Of a DNA stretch of 64,000 bases, positions 1 to 12,800 are shown piece after piece. Within the stretch, counting starts at the first letter, position 1. The number at the start of each line of letters is the position of its first letter. The notes under the pieces were generated by a model, which was not told the origin of the DNA, did no database searches, and worked only from the letters and a program-made list of their open reading frames with translations. A program made the translations under genes and the position numbers. The DNA comes from Carallia brachiata (taxonomy: Eukaryota > Streptophyta > Magnoliopsida > Malpighiales > Rhizophoraceae): positions 2,399,506 through 2,463,505 of the forward strand of contig JADCRB010000072.1 in NCBI GenBank assembly GCA_021464245.1, in the 5' to 3' direction.

Positions 1-394
1 GACGCATGGTGAAAAGCATTAATTAAATATTTCATACATATTCTGACAATTTTTGACACAGCATTTAAGATAACAAGGCTAATACTATTTTGTTATATCT
101 GAAGAAATACATTTGTGGATTGTTTTAACCCTTAGACTTACTTATATATTTATAGATAAATTCCATAAGTAAAAAAGAAAATGCTCTGATAAAATCAAAA
201 TCAAAAGGAAACTAGAATAATTTTATAATATTCTAGAATTTTCAATATTCCAGAATATTCAAGGCATATACTGAAAATATTTTCGAAACATTTTGGATAT
301 GCTTAAAAAACAAGTCTTCTCAAGTCTTCTAGTATTTTCCTTTAGTTTTGGGCTTCTTCTAATGCTCTCTAAGGTCCAAGAAGTCTTGGGCTAC
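1..394 (-). other. Noncoding flank, possible decayed 3' LTR of a Ty3/gypsy element
   Basis: No coding potential is visible. The stretch lies directly downstream (minus strand) of the end of a decayed gypsy pol. It is AT-rich with repeated TTCTAGAA/GAATATTC-like words, as in some gypsy LTRs. No matching second LTR is in the window, so the LTR assignment is a guess. Confidence 0.3.
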
Positions 395-3300
395 TCATTC
401 TATGTCAGTCCCCTCTGCTTGGGACAAACTCAGCCTCGAGTTTAAGTTAGGCTTTGGATAGAGAAGGTTGTCAGTAAAGTAGAACGGATAAATATCTGCA
501 ACATTGAAAGTCCTTACAATTTCCCATTCTTCGGGTAAATCAATCATATAGCCATTGTTGTTGATCTTCAATACTTGATAAGATTCATACTTATTAGGTT
601 GCAACTTATTGTAGGATCCAACTGAAAACTGCCCCTTGAAAAAGAACACAATTACCATATTACCCTTTTGGAATTATGAGGTCCTTCGATATTTGTCTAC
701 AACTTTCTTGTACTTCTCATTAGCAATCTCCAACTTTTTTTTTCACTTTAGTTTGGATTAACTGTACTTGTTATGGAAGATTCGCAACTGCAATGCTAAG
801 TCCTAAAATGTGAAGAAGCTTAACCAAATCCAAAGCATATCGCAGACATTTATTATAGACAATAAGGAAAGGAGACTTCCCTATAGCACTATAAATTATA
901 CTATTATACACGAACTCTGCTTGAGTTAAGACAAATTCGCATTGCTTTGACTTTTCTCCACAAATGTTTCGAATGAGGTTGCCCAAAGTTTTGTTCAGTG
1001 ACTCAGTTTGACCATCTGTCTAGGGTTAAGCTCTACTACTGAACTTATCAAATAGCTTCCACAAAGTGATCCAGGAGAGACAATGAACTTGGTGTTACGG
1101 TAAGAGGTAATGGATTTCGGTACTTTATTTAAGTGCATTATCTCTTTAAAAAACAATCGAGTTACACTAGAAGCATCAGATATCTTCTCACAAGGTATGA
1201 AATGACCCATTGTAGAAAACCTGTCGATAACATCAAACACATAATCTATACCACGTTGGGTACAAGGTAAGCAAAAAATAAAATCTATGAACAAGTTTTC
1301 CCAAATATTTTCTAAAACAGGCAAAAACATGTAAACCTAGTGCTTCGTGATTGACCCTTAGCTATCTAGCATATGTAGCATTGTTGGACAAATTTGCCAA
1401 TATCCCTCTTCAGTTGTGGTATAATGTCATTATTCAATAATAGCAATTGTCTTGTCACATCCAAGATAACCTGTAAGATCACCTCTATACAAATTCAGAA
1501 ATGTTCTTCTCTTTCAATGATGATCGGATAATATAGAGCTGATTCTCATGGATCATATAGCCATTATGGATATGAAAATCATATACAAACTGCTTCTAAA
1601 CACACTTCTTCCAAATGGCTTAGAAGTCTTCATCATGCTCACATAATTCATGGAGAATTTCAAAGCCTATTATCTCATTGCTCAATGTGATCAACAAAGA
1701 TGTTCTTTAACTTAAGGCATCAACAACTTTATTCTGTTAGCTCGCCTTATGAAACAACTTGAAAGGACACTTTTATAAAAAAGTGGACTACCTCTTATGT
1801 ATGTTACTACTGATTCGCTTTTGGCTGTAGAGATCTAAGCACAAGATGAACTCACGTCCCACTAGATAATGTTCTCAATGCTTTAGGGCTCCCAACATAG
1901 CATAAATCTCTTTTTCATAAGTAGACCACTTATGTCCGACTTTGCTGAGCTTTTCACTAAAATAGGCAACTAACCTCTTTTTTTGAGAAATAATAGCAAC
2001 GATACTAACTCTGTTGGTAACGCATTTAACTTCAAACAGCTTGTCAAAGTTAGGCAGAGTTAGCATTAAAGCGGTATACAACTTTTCCTTGATAAGAGCA
2101 AACTACTGTTCTTCTTTATCTCTCCACTGGAACTTGCTCTTCATAAGGCACTCTATAATGGATGCCATAATAATACTGAAGTTGCAGATGAACCTTCAGT
2201 AAAAGGTTGCTAGACCATGGAAACTCTGCATGTCACTTACAGATTTGGGAGTAGGCTGATCTTGAATTGCTCGCACTTTCTCCTCGTCAATTTGAATGTC
2301 ATCAGAACTGGCTAAGTACCCCAAGAAGAGTAGTTTATCAATCATGAAACTATACTTATTTAATTTCATGTGTAGCTTATTCTCCTACAGCACCATTAAT
2401 ACCTCCCTCAAGTGTAAAATATGATTTTTCACAGATCGACTATAAATAAGGATATCATCAAAATACACAATAACAAATTTTCCAATGAAGTGCTTCAGTA
2501 CCTGATTCATCAACCTCATAAAAGCATTGGGAGCATTAGAAAGACTAAATAACATAACTAGTCATTCATAAATACCATATCGAGTCTTGAATGTAGTATT
2601 TCACTCATTTCTAAGTCTAATCCTAATCTAATGATAGCCATTTCAAAGATCAATCTTCGAAAACACCGTAAATCTATCGAGTTGGTCTAACATATCACTC
2701 AGCTTGGGAATTAGAAATTTATGGCAAATGGTAATCTTGTTTATTGCTCGGCTATTAACACACATCCGCTAACTGCCATTTTCTTCGGGATTAGCAAAGC
2801 TGGTACAGTATATGGATTCATGCTCTCCCTGATATGACCTTTTCATAGTAGCTCTTCTACCTTTCCCCTTAAGATCTCAATCTCCTAGGATTCGTCCAGT
2901 AATATGATAGGTTAGAAAGACTAGCACCAGGGACCAAATTAATTTGGTGTTGTATGTCACACATCGGTGACAAGCCGTTTGTAACTCTTCTGGTACTATC
3001 TTACTGAATTCCTCCAGCAATGGCTTAACTGCTTCTAAAATTTCTGCCTCTAGACTGCTGGTTACTTTACCTTTTATCACCAGTACGTAAACCTATTTTG
3101 ATTCTTTGATGGCGGCCTCAATATATTGACCTTAGTGGGCGACTATTAGAAAGGTCATCTTCTTCACTTGAGAAGTGTTGATTCGAGATCCTCCTTTTAT
3201 AAGCAGCAATGTATACTTCACCTCATCTTTCTCGAGCCTGTAGACATTCTTTTTGCCTGAATGTTGGGCATCAAAATCAAATTGCCATGGCTGCCTGAAC

Positions 3301-3740
3301 AATAGGTGGCAAGTATCCATGTCTACAGCATCACAGTAGACCTCATTATTGTACTGGCCAATTAAGAAAGGAACATTACATCGTTTCGCCACTTGGATTT
3401 CTCCAACTGCTTTAATCCATCCAATAGTGTATAAACTCAAATGCTTCTCCACTGATAGTTACAACTTTTTGATAATTTCTTTTTTAATAATATTTTCGTG
3501 GCTACTACTATCAATAATCAAATCACACAAAGTATTGTTAACTGTATACTTGGTATAGAACAATTTATTCTATTGAATATCATCTTCTTACTTAAGAGGT
3601 AGCATCAGCTTTCTCACCACATGCACAAATTTTTCATCCTCATACTCACTGCTGTTTGCAAGCATTGCACTACGCCTCTAAAATATATTTTAGAAAGGAA
3701 CTGCAAGGTGCTTTTTGTAGATCGCCATGGCTGATGTCCA
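395..3740 (-). pseudogene. Decayed Ty3/gypsy retrotransposon pol (protease, RT, RNase H, integrase)
   Basis: Read on the minus strand, the fragments follow Ty3/gypsy order. The protease region (about 3560-3130) contains CDLIIDSSS, where the usual DSG catalytic triad reads DSS, and WIKAVGEIQVAKRCNVPF. The RT region has the YFDD catalytic box at 2454-2465 and LLFLGYLASSDDIQIDEEKV near 2330-2270. An RNase H-type segment with LVAYFSEKLSKVGHKWSTYEKE lies at 2081-1875. Integrase segments follow at 1330-995 (FIFCLPCTQRGIDYVFDVID) and 986-771. The C-terminal tail (658-395) contains YNKLQPNKYESYQVLKINNN and ends in EGTDIE. Many frameshifts and stops separate these pieces, so nothing functional is encoded. 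The fragment stops abruptly near 3740 where an F-box-like relic begins on the other strand; no gag is recognisable. Confidence 0.85.
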
Positions 3741-3799
3741 TTGAAAGGCCTTACTATTGGAGAGAGGGACAATTCATAAACTAGACATCTAGAAAGAAG

Positions 3800-4684
3800 C
3801 ATCTCATGGATTCTTCAGTCACAGATTGTGCTATTGCCACCTATCCTGTTTGCTCGCAAAAGGGATGGTTCTTGTTGGCCACTCTTTTTTATTCAAGCTC
3901 ACAAAGAACTCGGCAATTTTACCTTGGCCAATGTTTTTGGTCAACCCTTTTACTAAACAACAATATGATTTGCCAATTGACACTAAGGGAGAAGAAGTAT
4001 TTATACCATATCATGCTGCGATTTTAGTACATAATAATGGGATTCCTCATCGTGTAGTTATCAGCTTGCCAAGTGGTCCTTTCAAGGGTAACTCTACCTT
4101 TAATCCACTTAGCTTCACTTTCAAAATTGCCCAACCAAATGGTGATGAATGGAAGACGCGCACCAACACACACATATATATAGGAATGAAGAAAACATTT
4201 CCATAGATTGTTGGCCTGATTGTCCCGCACTTAGCAATAATCGTTTGTGCTTGATTGATGCATTGGGCCGTATCCTTACTTTTGACATGGTTAATGCCAT
4301 ATGGACTTGGCTTATAAAGTAAAAGAGTGAGAAATAGAGGAAACACAAAATTAAGAGCCGCGTGGTGGCGTCCAATGGGGGCAATGAGCACAAAGATTGT
4401 CTCAAAGTGGGAATCTATCAATGGTACAAATAGACAACTAGACTATTGTTTTACAAGCTCCATGAAAGTGAAGAAGCATGGTTTAGATTAAAAAACAATG
4501 AATTGAATTATAAATGTTGGTATTATACAGAATATGACTTAAATTATCCTGAATTTGTAGCGAAAAAAACATGGAAAAGAGAGGTCCATTGTCACTCCTC
4601 TTATAGATTGAAAGATATATATTATTATAGGGAAACTTACACCATGAAGAATGGTGGTTCCGTGGCATTGCTTTCAAGAGATTG
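3800..4684 (+). pseudogene. Relic of a plant F-box/DUF295-type protein gene
   Basis: Plus-strand frames spell pieces resembling the C-terminal DUF295 region of plant F-box proteins: YPVCSQKGWFLL near 3840, then FLVNPFTKQQYDLP (NPFT...LP is a family habit) near 3940-3980. Next come NNRLCLIDALGRILTFDMVN near 4230-4295 and YKLHESEEAWFRLKNNE near 4450-4500. The frame changes at least three times, one of them beside a short CA/TA repeat near 4175, and stops intervene between 4320 and 4440. No F-box motif is visible at the 5' end, which abuts the gypsy relic. In living relatives these proteins are thought to be SCF ubiquitin-ligase adaptors; this copy is broken. The family assignment is by motif resemblance only. 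Confidence 0.55.
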
Positions 4685-4739
4685 ATTAGATTGTCGGCGC
4701 ATTTTGGTTAATTTGGGTTGAGTACTTTATGATTCTAAG

Positions 4740-5830
4740 CTGCCTTGGACATAAATATGTTAAATGGGTCATACCGTGTTAGGAACATCCTAATTTTTTA
4801 AAAAATCACTTATTTCATGTTATGCTTTGGCACGATCTATATATCTTTCGTGTCGTGCCGTACCGTACTTAAAAATTTAAATAATAAACTCAGCACGGCT
4901 TATAAGCCCAAGCAATGTGGATTCGTGTCGTGTCGTGTATGAGCTGCTCACCGTACTGTGCTTGCGCCACTCATTGTGCCGTACTTAAACCGCTCATATT
5001 ATCGTGTCTAAGCCATTAATTGTGCCTAAACCGTGATATGCCTAGCTCATTAATCATGCTTAAATCGAGTCACGCTTATGTCATTCATCGTTTTTAAATA
5101 GTATCATGCGTTTTTATAAATAAATATAAAATTTAAGTGAAAGGCCAAAAAATATTACTTTTTTATTATTAAATATTTAAACTTGAAATTTAAAATAATT
5201 AATTATAAAAGTGAAATATTAAATTTTAACCCAAAAAAATTGCAAACAAAACATGAGATCACACATAATTTTTTTTTGTTGAAATTTAAATAAATATGTC
5301 ATGTAAATATTTTCTCTAACTTTTGTAATTCATGATTTAAGAAAATTCATAAAAAATATATAAAAATTAAAAATAAAGAAAAATCTTATGAAATTGTGAT
5401 GCATTCGGTTTTGTTAAATAAAACTTAAAAATAAATAAAATATATAAACCATTGCATTTAGCTCAGTGAAAGAGGTTAATACTTTTATCTTTTTGAACTA
5501 TTGTTCAATGCTTGTTGTCCACCTTTTCCCATTTTTATTTTAAACTCATTTTTAAAAGGGCTCGTGCTTGAGTCGTGCTAGGTCCATTTATGGGTCATCT
5601 TTAGGTTTTGGCCGAGCTCGGGTCATGCCTAAGTTCTGGCCATGTTTGAACCCGAACCCGTCATGGGTCATGACCTGGCCCATAGGTTAAGAAATATAAG
5701 TCCAGTTCAAATTCTAACATTGATCGTGTCTAACCTGAGTCCTATACTATATAATACGAACACCGTTAAACAAGACTTATACAGGATTAGGCCGACTAGA
5801 CCCAATTGTGGACAATTGGCGATGTCTTGG
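4740..5830. mobile_element. Possible non-autonomous hAT-like repeat with subterminal GTGTCGTGCC motifs
   Basis: Both ends of this stretch (about 4850-5090 and 5560-5700) are packed with variants of CGTGTCGTGCCGTACCG, GGCCCATAGG and CGGGTCATG. They surround an AT-rich core (5100-5520) with no coding capacity. Clustered subterminal repeats of this kind are typical of non-autonomous hAT elements in plants. I could not fix terminal inverted repeats or a target-site duplication, so class and limits are tentative. Open frames across it (for example 5642-6109) look fortuitous. Confidence 0.35.
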
Positions 5831-6839
5831 AAAATTGGTGTTGTTTCGTCTCTAGATCCACTTGGGTTATTGCAATTTAATACATGCTTATTTTTGAATT
5901 ACACGAATCCATTTTTTTTTTATCTATTTCAATTAAGTGTCGCTAAATCTTTTATTATTGCTTGTTTTAAATATAATAATCACTTAACTCACTTTTTGAT
6001 CGGTCAAGTTAAAAATTTCGGTGGAACTAAGCTATTAAATCTAATGGAACATGTCTTTGATAACTTAATGGATTGTAATACAATTCCAAGTTCTTTTATC
6101 ATCACATAGGCGATACGCCACGAGTAAGATAATTCGGCTATTAGCTTTTTTTTTTTTTTTTTTTTTGAATACCAGTTTATTTGTAAGCACAAGCTCATTT
6201 CAAGATTCTTTTTCATAATAATCAGAAGACCATTTTAAAAAAAATATTAATTCTAGTGTTTTTGAATATTAATTGTACAGTGAAATTGCACAAACACTTG
6301 ATAACAAAATCATATTTCCTAATTTGTTGCCTTCAATGTTTAAATTGATGATAAAATTTGTTGTTTCTATGTAAAATATATACCCTTGATTAAAGACTGG
6401 AGGTTGGGATTATGTCGGTTTCCAAGGACAAATTACAGGGTTCCTAAGAAAGGGACTACATTAGGTCCAAAAACAATTTTAACGCACATTAATACAATAC
6501 CAACCCTGAAGTCACCCAAGCGATAATCTTTAGCATTTTCAAATTGTTTAATTTCTTTTCCAGTAGTTTCTCCTTTAAACCTTCACCTCGACTCTAAGAA
6601 CCTAAAATACTATTTAAACGACATAGTTTTGATGGAGAAATTAAGAGTACAGATTCTGTCCAATAAAATTTCTCGCTAAAGAAAAGGTCGCCTTGAAATA
6701 GACATATGGAAAAAAGGATATAAAGGTGGCCCAGTTAGTATGGGATCAACAAGTACACGATAGAATGGTAAAGTAGTCATCACCATTCACAGTTACACTT
6801 GTCTCTAAAAACTATGCTGACCATTTTACAAATTCTATC
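5831..6839. other. AT-rich intergenic spacer and 3' flank of the THADA-like gene
   Basis: No gene is supported. The stretch contains a 20-bp T run near 6150 and, from about 6840 backwards, what is probably the 3' UTR of the minus-strand THADA-like gene. No conserved motif was recognised. Confidence 0.5.
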
Positions 6840-9800
6840 CTACCTAAGAAGAAAATATGGTTCAAAACCTTCCCAAAGCAAGCCGTCATCTATGTGTGAA
6901 CATATCAATTGGTCAGACGTAGCGCCGACCATCTTTTCATGTAATTTTACAACCAATAAATAGAGGTTACAAATTAAAGGGTTTCTGAGAAAGGGATTGA
7001 TAGTTTTACCAAGTTCAATGACATCATATAGCAGTCGTGTCCCGTCGTCAATTTCCCCATTGAAAATGCAGTTTGAGAGGGCGTAGAAACCAAGCAAATT
7101 TGCATATAGTGGCAGAAAAGCGTCCTTATGGTTGGCCACACCACCTATCCAGTCAGCTTCTCCCAGTATCTCCATGTGGTCCTTAGCAAATGACATCAAC
7201 TGGTCACAAAATTTCATTCTCCAACGGTATAGATAATTCCTGAACTCAACTCTGATTGGCTCATCAGTCAAACATGACTTCGAGATTGGAAGCTTCTCCA
7301 AATGGTAACAACACATTTGACCAAGCAAAAGCTTCTCTTCATGGTGATTATCGATTTCCTTGTCAAAAACCCGTCTCACAAGGTCACCTTTGGACACCAC
7401 ATAGTTTGCTGCATTTTGAACCCATTGTGAAAGATACTCAAAGTAATAAATCCAGTGACCAAATGTAGAAGACAGATGGGCGAAACTAAACTCAATCACT
7501 TTCTCCACCTGAGTTGGGACTCTTGCAGCATCAGAGTCACTTTTAGATCTTCTGGAAGAAAAGGATTTCTGGACATCCGCAGCAAGCCTTTGTCTTATCT
7601 CATCATCTTCATCCTCTAGCAGCTTAATGCAAGCGAACCATACTTCCAGCACTTGGTGAGCATACATACTAACAGGGTCTTTTGATTCGGAATAGGTGCT
7701 TCCAATTTTAGAAGGGATATCATAAGTAAACACACAGGTACCAGCAAGTTCAGCCTGTTCCAGCAAGCCAGATGCAACAATAGATTCAGCTGCAGCCTTG
7801 CGTATGTTCACTGGCTCAGATGGGGAACAATGTTCTTTTATAAGGTTAACAAAGAAGGTAATGCGTCCATAAAGGTCAGAAAATCTGTCTAACTCATCTG
7901 ATTCACTTGATCTAGTAGTTTCCTTCTCTGTGTAGGCAAGAATATGGCTGGTCAACAAGATTCCATATTGTTTGACACATATAGCCATGCAGCAGATGAG
8001 TGCCTCTTGGGTCTTCACATGTCTCGTGGACTCGTACAAGGAGATCAACTTATTCCAAAACCAAGTTATAGAAACATAGTCCAAACTACCAACAAAGCTA
8101 GCATCCACAGATTTTTTATTGCTAAAAGCTTGAAATTGCAGCAAGTTCCAACCAAAAATAATCCTCAGAATGTAACATGTACATCTATGATATTTCTCAC
8201 AATCCAGGAGTTTCATCATTGTTGGCTGGAGGTCTGAGTTAGTCCACTGCTGAACAATTCTAATCTCACTAGTAGATTGATGATCAACCTCAGGGCTAGA
8301 ATTTCTAGACTTAATGAACTTCAAAAGCCACTTCAATGTTGCAAGCCGAACTTCATAAGATGAATCTGATAATGAATGGAGCAGCCTTTCCTGGAGTCCT
8401 GCACAAACATTCTTTCTTTCCACTTCCTTCAATATATCTGATCCAGGTGAGAAGAATGTCTGTGGCATCTGAATAGCCTCTTCAATTTCTTCTTCAGATG
8501 CCTGCAGCACACAACTAAAGTAGGAAATGGCTGCTCGTTTACGAAGTTCTTCTATTGTTGGATCAAAATAGGACAGTCCACAAGAATCTTTTATATCTAA
8601 GCATTCTCTAGATAGCTCCAACAGCAGGTCACGAATGGCATAAAAATTTTCACTAAGATGGCCTTTTCTAGCAATACTGAGCATGTGATCCAGCACGCTT
8701 AGGAAAGAGGCATTAAGGATAGGGCAAGGGCACTGCCGAGGGCTTGCAATCCACGAACACTTTCTCAGAACTTGGATCAATTCACCAATAATCTTTCCTT
8801 TCTTTGCAACATCGGCAAGGTTCTGACAATTGATATCGAGAAGAGAACTAAGTTGCAATAGCATTCCATGTATTGAATTGTACGAGGCTTGGTGGGCTCC
8901 ATCTATTGGGTCCAATCTAATGAAGGAAGTAGGAGCAACTCTTGTATGATCATCCAGGAAAGGCAATTCAGAGGCAATACTCAGGAGGACGGTTGGCAGT
9001 TTCTCATTAGATACAACACCTGTTAAAGCTCTAGATGCCAGAACACGAACTCGTAAATTGCTTTGGGTTGAGCAGCTCTTAATGAATGGCATAAACAAGA
9101 AAGGATCCAGTTCATCTCCACTCTCGCTAGCTACAGTTGAGGGCTTAAGCCTGGATAAAATAATCAACATAGGGCACAGGCTTGGATGCACAACCTTTGC
9201 TAGGTTGGATTCTGAATGTCCAGAAGTACCTCCAAGCAACCCGGTTGCAATTTTCAGTTCATTGTAAATAAATGGATGCAGCAAGGGATACCTTCAGGGG
9301 GGAAAAATAACTACAATTAGCTGGCAGGATCTAATGACTTACGATGACAAAAGAAGCTACAAGATTTTTTTTTTTTTAAAAATGAAGTCCAGGTTGTGGA
9401 TGAAAGACATTATAGATCAGACTATCAAATCCAGAATTCCATTCGATGTTGAGGATTTAAAATAAAGTATTATAAACACACAATACACCTTCAAAATCAT
9501 TTCAGAGGTACTTTGATGGCAATAAGCGAATTTCTAGGTGTTCATAAAGACATTAAGTATAAAATATGCAAGAAAACATATCGCATGACAATAATAAATA
9601 ATTATGTCCCTCTTAGAGACATACCTGTGAAAAAATTCAAGCCCAGTCAATGCATGCCGTGCAGATTCTCGTTTCTGAACATTAAGGAATCCCATCATAC
9701 GTCGCACCAAAGCACTGTACGCCAGACATGCACTATTACGGATCTCCCAGTATGGAGAGGAAAAAGACCGAATTGAAACGATCAAAGCCTCTGCAGCAAA

Positions 9801-12800
9801 TCCTGATGTATCAGTAGCTAGGTTTGTGTCATCAAAAGCAGTTCTTAGAACATTGAATGCATGTACAGTGGGAACTACACCCTCATCTCGGTTCTTTGAG
9901 TTCTTCTCCAGCGCTTTCAACTCAAAATGGTTTATAAAATCAGGTTCACGCTCAGGGTTTGTCAACGAGAACTTGCACGAATCATCAGTTGTGATCATAA
10001 CATTGCATGAACCCAGCAGAGAGCTGTTAGCTACATCTATCAGCCACCTTAATGCACGTGGTAGAAGCTTCTTTGGCGTCCCTTCAGGTTCTGAAAGAAA
10101 TAAAGCAACGAAAGCCGCAGGAATACCAGCACTTCTCCTTAATAAATTGTCCACCGTTTGTCCTTTGGCAACAGTTCTTTCCATAAGTTGCTCCATCCAA
10201 GATTCTGTCAATTTGCAAAGTCTAGCAAGAGAGACATCACAAGAGGCAATGAGTTTTGAAGTGTTATTTCTCAGCAAATAATCTAAGATGCTGCAACCAA
10301 AAAGTGGTTGGTGGGCAGGATAGCCTCATCAAACATAAGATGAGTCACAACACACAACAAACACCTAGTTGGTTCAAATAGAGATTGGAAAATGCTCATG
10401 CGAATTAACAGTTTGATAGCTACCTTCACCAAAGCTCCCAAACAGTATTAAACATGACATTGACATTTAAGTTCTTAAATTCAAACTGTTAAGCATTGAA
10501 ATGTCCTTTGATAACACATTTCTCTCAAGTGCATGACCATTTCCTCCATCTACTCTGATAAATCTGAAGAGGTCAAAACCCAATATGTTTAGGGAAGCCC
10601 TAAAGACAGATTTAAAGCCTTTTCACGTCCTGCATATATCATGTTGCATCTAAAAAGTGACGAGATCCAGAATGTTTAGGGAGGCACAATCAAAGTTAAA
10701 TCCCGAGATTATAGTTTCCCTTAAAATTTTGGGAGCTAGAAAGGTACTGGAACAAAAAGAAAGGAACATTTGCCTCCAAATGTGTCACTGAACTCTGACA
10801 TTCATTTGTGGAAAGCACGTATCAAAAAGAAATAGTATTGGGAGTCTAAGATCTAGATAAAAGAATCAGATAGCAGATTTAAGTATTTAACCCTAAGAAA
10901 ACGATGACAAGCAAGAATATGCAATATGTTATGCTCTCTATTGTCATACCTAAGTAGGCTCTCACATTATGAGGTCTCAAGAAGGGTTAGATGTTGAGAT
11001 CTACACACCCTACCCCTGTTTTCACAAAAAGGTTGTTTCCGCAACTTGAACCTGTGACCTCTAGTTCACACATAGGAGAGATAACTAACAAACAACATTG
11101 ATAGAGAAAAGATGAAAAAAGGAAAGGGGCCAAGATAGAAAACTACCTTGGATCATTAGAACAAAGTAAACGATTACAAAGAGCTGTGAATCCAGCCCTT
11201 GTCTTATCAATTGCTCCATTATGTTTCATCTTTAGAAGGACTTCTAGGAAGTGGTTCCCAACTTGTCCAAGTTGTCCCAAATCAAGCACAATATTGGACA
11301 TTCTAGGCATCAAGGCATTAGCAGCATCGGAAACAGGAATGTTGGACTTTAATGATTCAGAGTAACTATCAATTGGCAAAGGAATTTTCCTTATGATGGT
11401 TCCTAAAAGAAGGCTCACCTGAAAAATGGGAAGATAATTCATTGTTAGCCACAAAAAGTACAGCAATCTTACCAGCATCAACTCATACCTGAAAGAAACT
11501 ATACCTCTATTTTATACTTCAAATATGCAATATCAATCACGAAAAACAATGTTACACCTTGAAATTGAAGCAATATGGATATTGACAAATTGACAAAATG
11601 ATGATCTTAAAATTTATTTCATTCTAATGAGCAAAGACTAGCTGGGCAACAAATAAGCTAAGTACCTCTTTCATGGCCAGCCAACAACCAACCATAACAA
11701 TCTGTTCTGGTCTGCTATGTTGCACATGTTTGAAATTAATCCCTTCATTCTCTGAGGAAGGTTGTGCCACATCCACTTCGTCCATCATACAAGCATCATC
11801 ATCAACCATTTCATCCATGTCAGGTAGATACCAAGCATCTGCAGAAACGACCCAAAGTGCTAATGCAGTTATTCGCATAACCAACTCCAAAAGCCTCTCC
11901 AATACATGCCTCATCTCTGAAATGCTAGATGCAACTTCATGAGAATCCCAATCCAATTCCTCAAAAGTATATCTTAGAGTAAGCAGCACACCATGAACGA
12001 AACTGTTCTTGCAAGCTTCAGAAAGATCCCTCTCTCCATCCTCCACAGCAACATTCAACCAATCAACCAGTGATTTAATATACTCTACCACAGGAGGTCT
12101 TGGCTTATTAATTTGACTGACCCCTGTAACTAGTTCAGAACATGATGGAAAGCACGCAACATCAACAGAAGCTCTGACCACCCATCCTAGCTCCAAGACA
12201 TACTTCCTGAATACAAGTCTTAATGTTAGGGCACCAGCATCACTTTCTCTCACGCGTGGACTACATACTAATTTCTTAGCCCATGTAATCACTCTACAGA
12301 TCAAGTCTTTATTGGAAATGCCAGGAAGAGGGGTAGGAAAATGTAGCAAAATACGAAAAGAACTCTCTCTAAGCCTGTCCCAACTGTCAATGATAGATCC
12401 AACTAATAACAAAGTGGAATCATGTGAAGTTATTCCCTTACTATATGGACAGAGACAGCTATCCGGAGAAACAGACGCACATTCATCTTGAGAAGATGCT
12501 GTAATAGGCCAAACATTAAGCATTGTGAGTATGAGCTCCATGGCCATCATTTTTCTCTTGTAAGGGGCAGAGGGATAGCATGAGAATAATAGAAAACATG
12601 ACAACCACCTCACAAAAGAAAAAAGATCCTCGGCCCTTCGAATAACAGCTGTGTCAGTTTCTCTTTTTGAGCATGCTTTACTGTTACTAAAATTCACTAG
12701 GGGTTGCCAGCTCCCTTGTTTAAATTGTCTTTCCAATGCTGTTCGAACCCGAGAAAAGAATTTCTTAAACAAACTTGTCCACTTCATCTGAAAACCTGTT

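Noticed and set aside
5642..6109. 155-codon plus-strand open frame
   Set aside because: It begins inside the repetitive hAT-like stretch, continues through AT-rich DNA, and has no recognisable domain or biased codon use.
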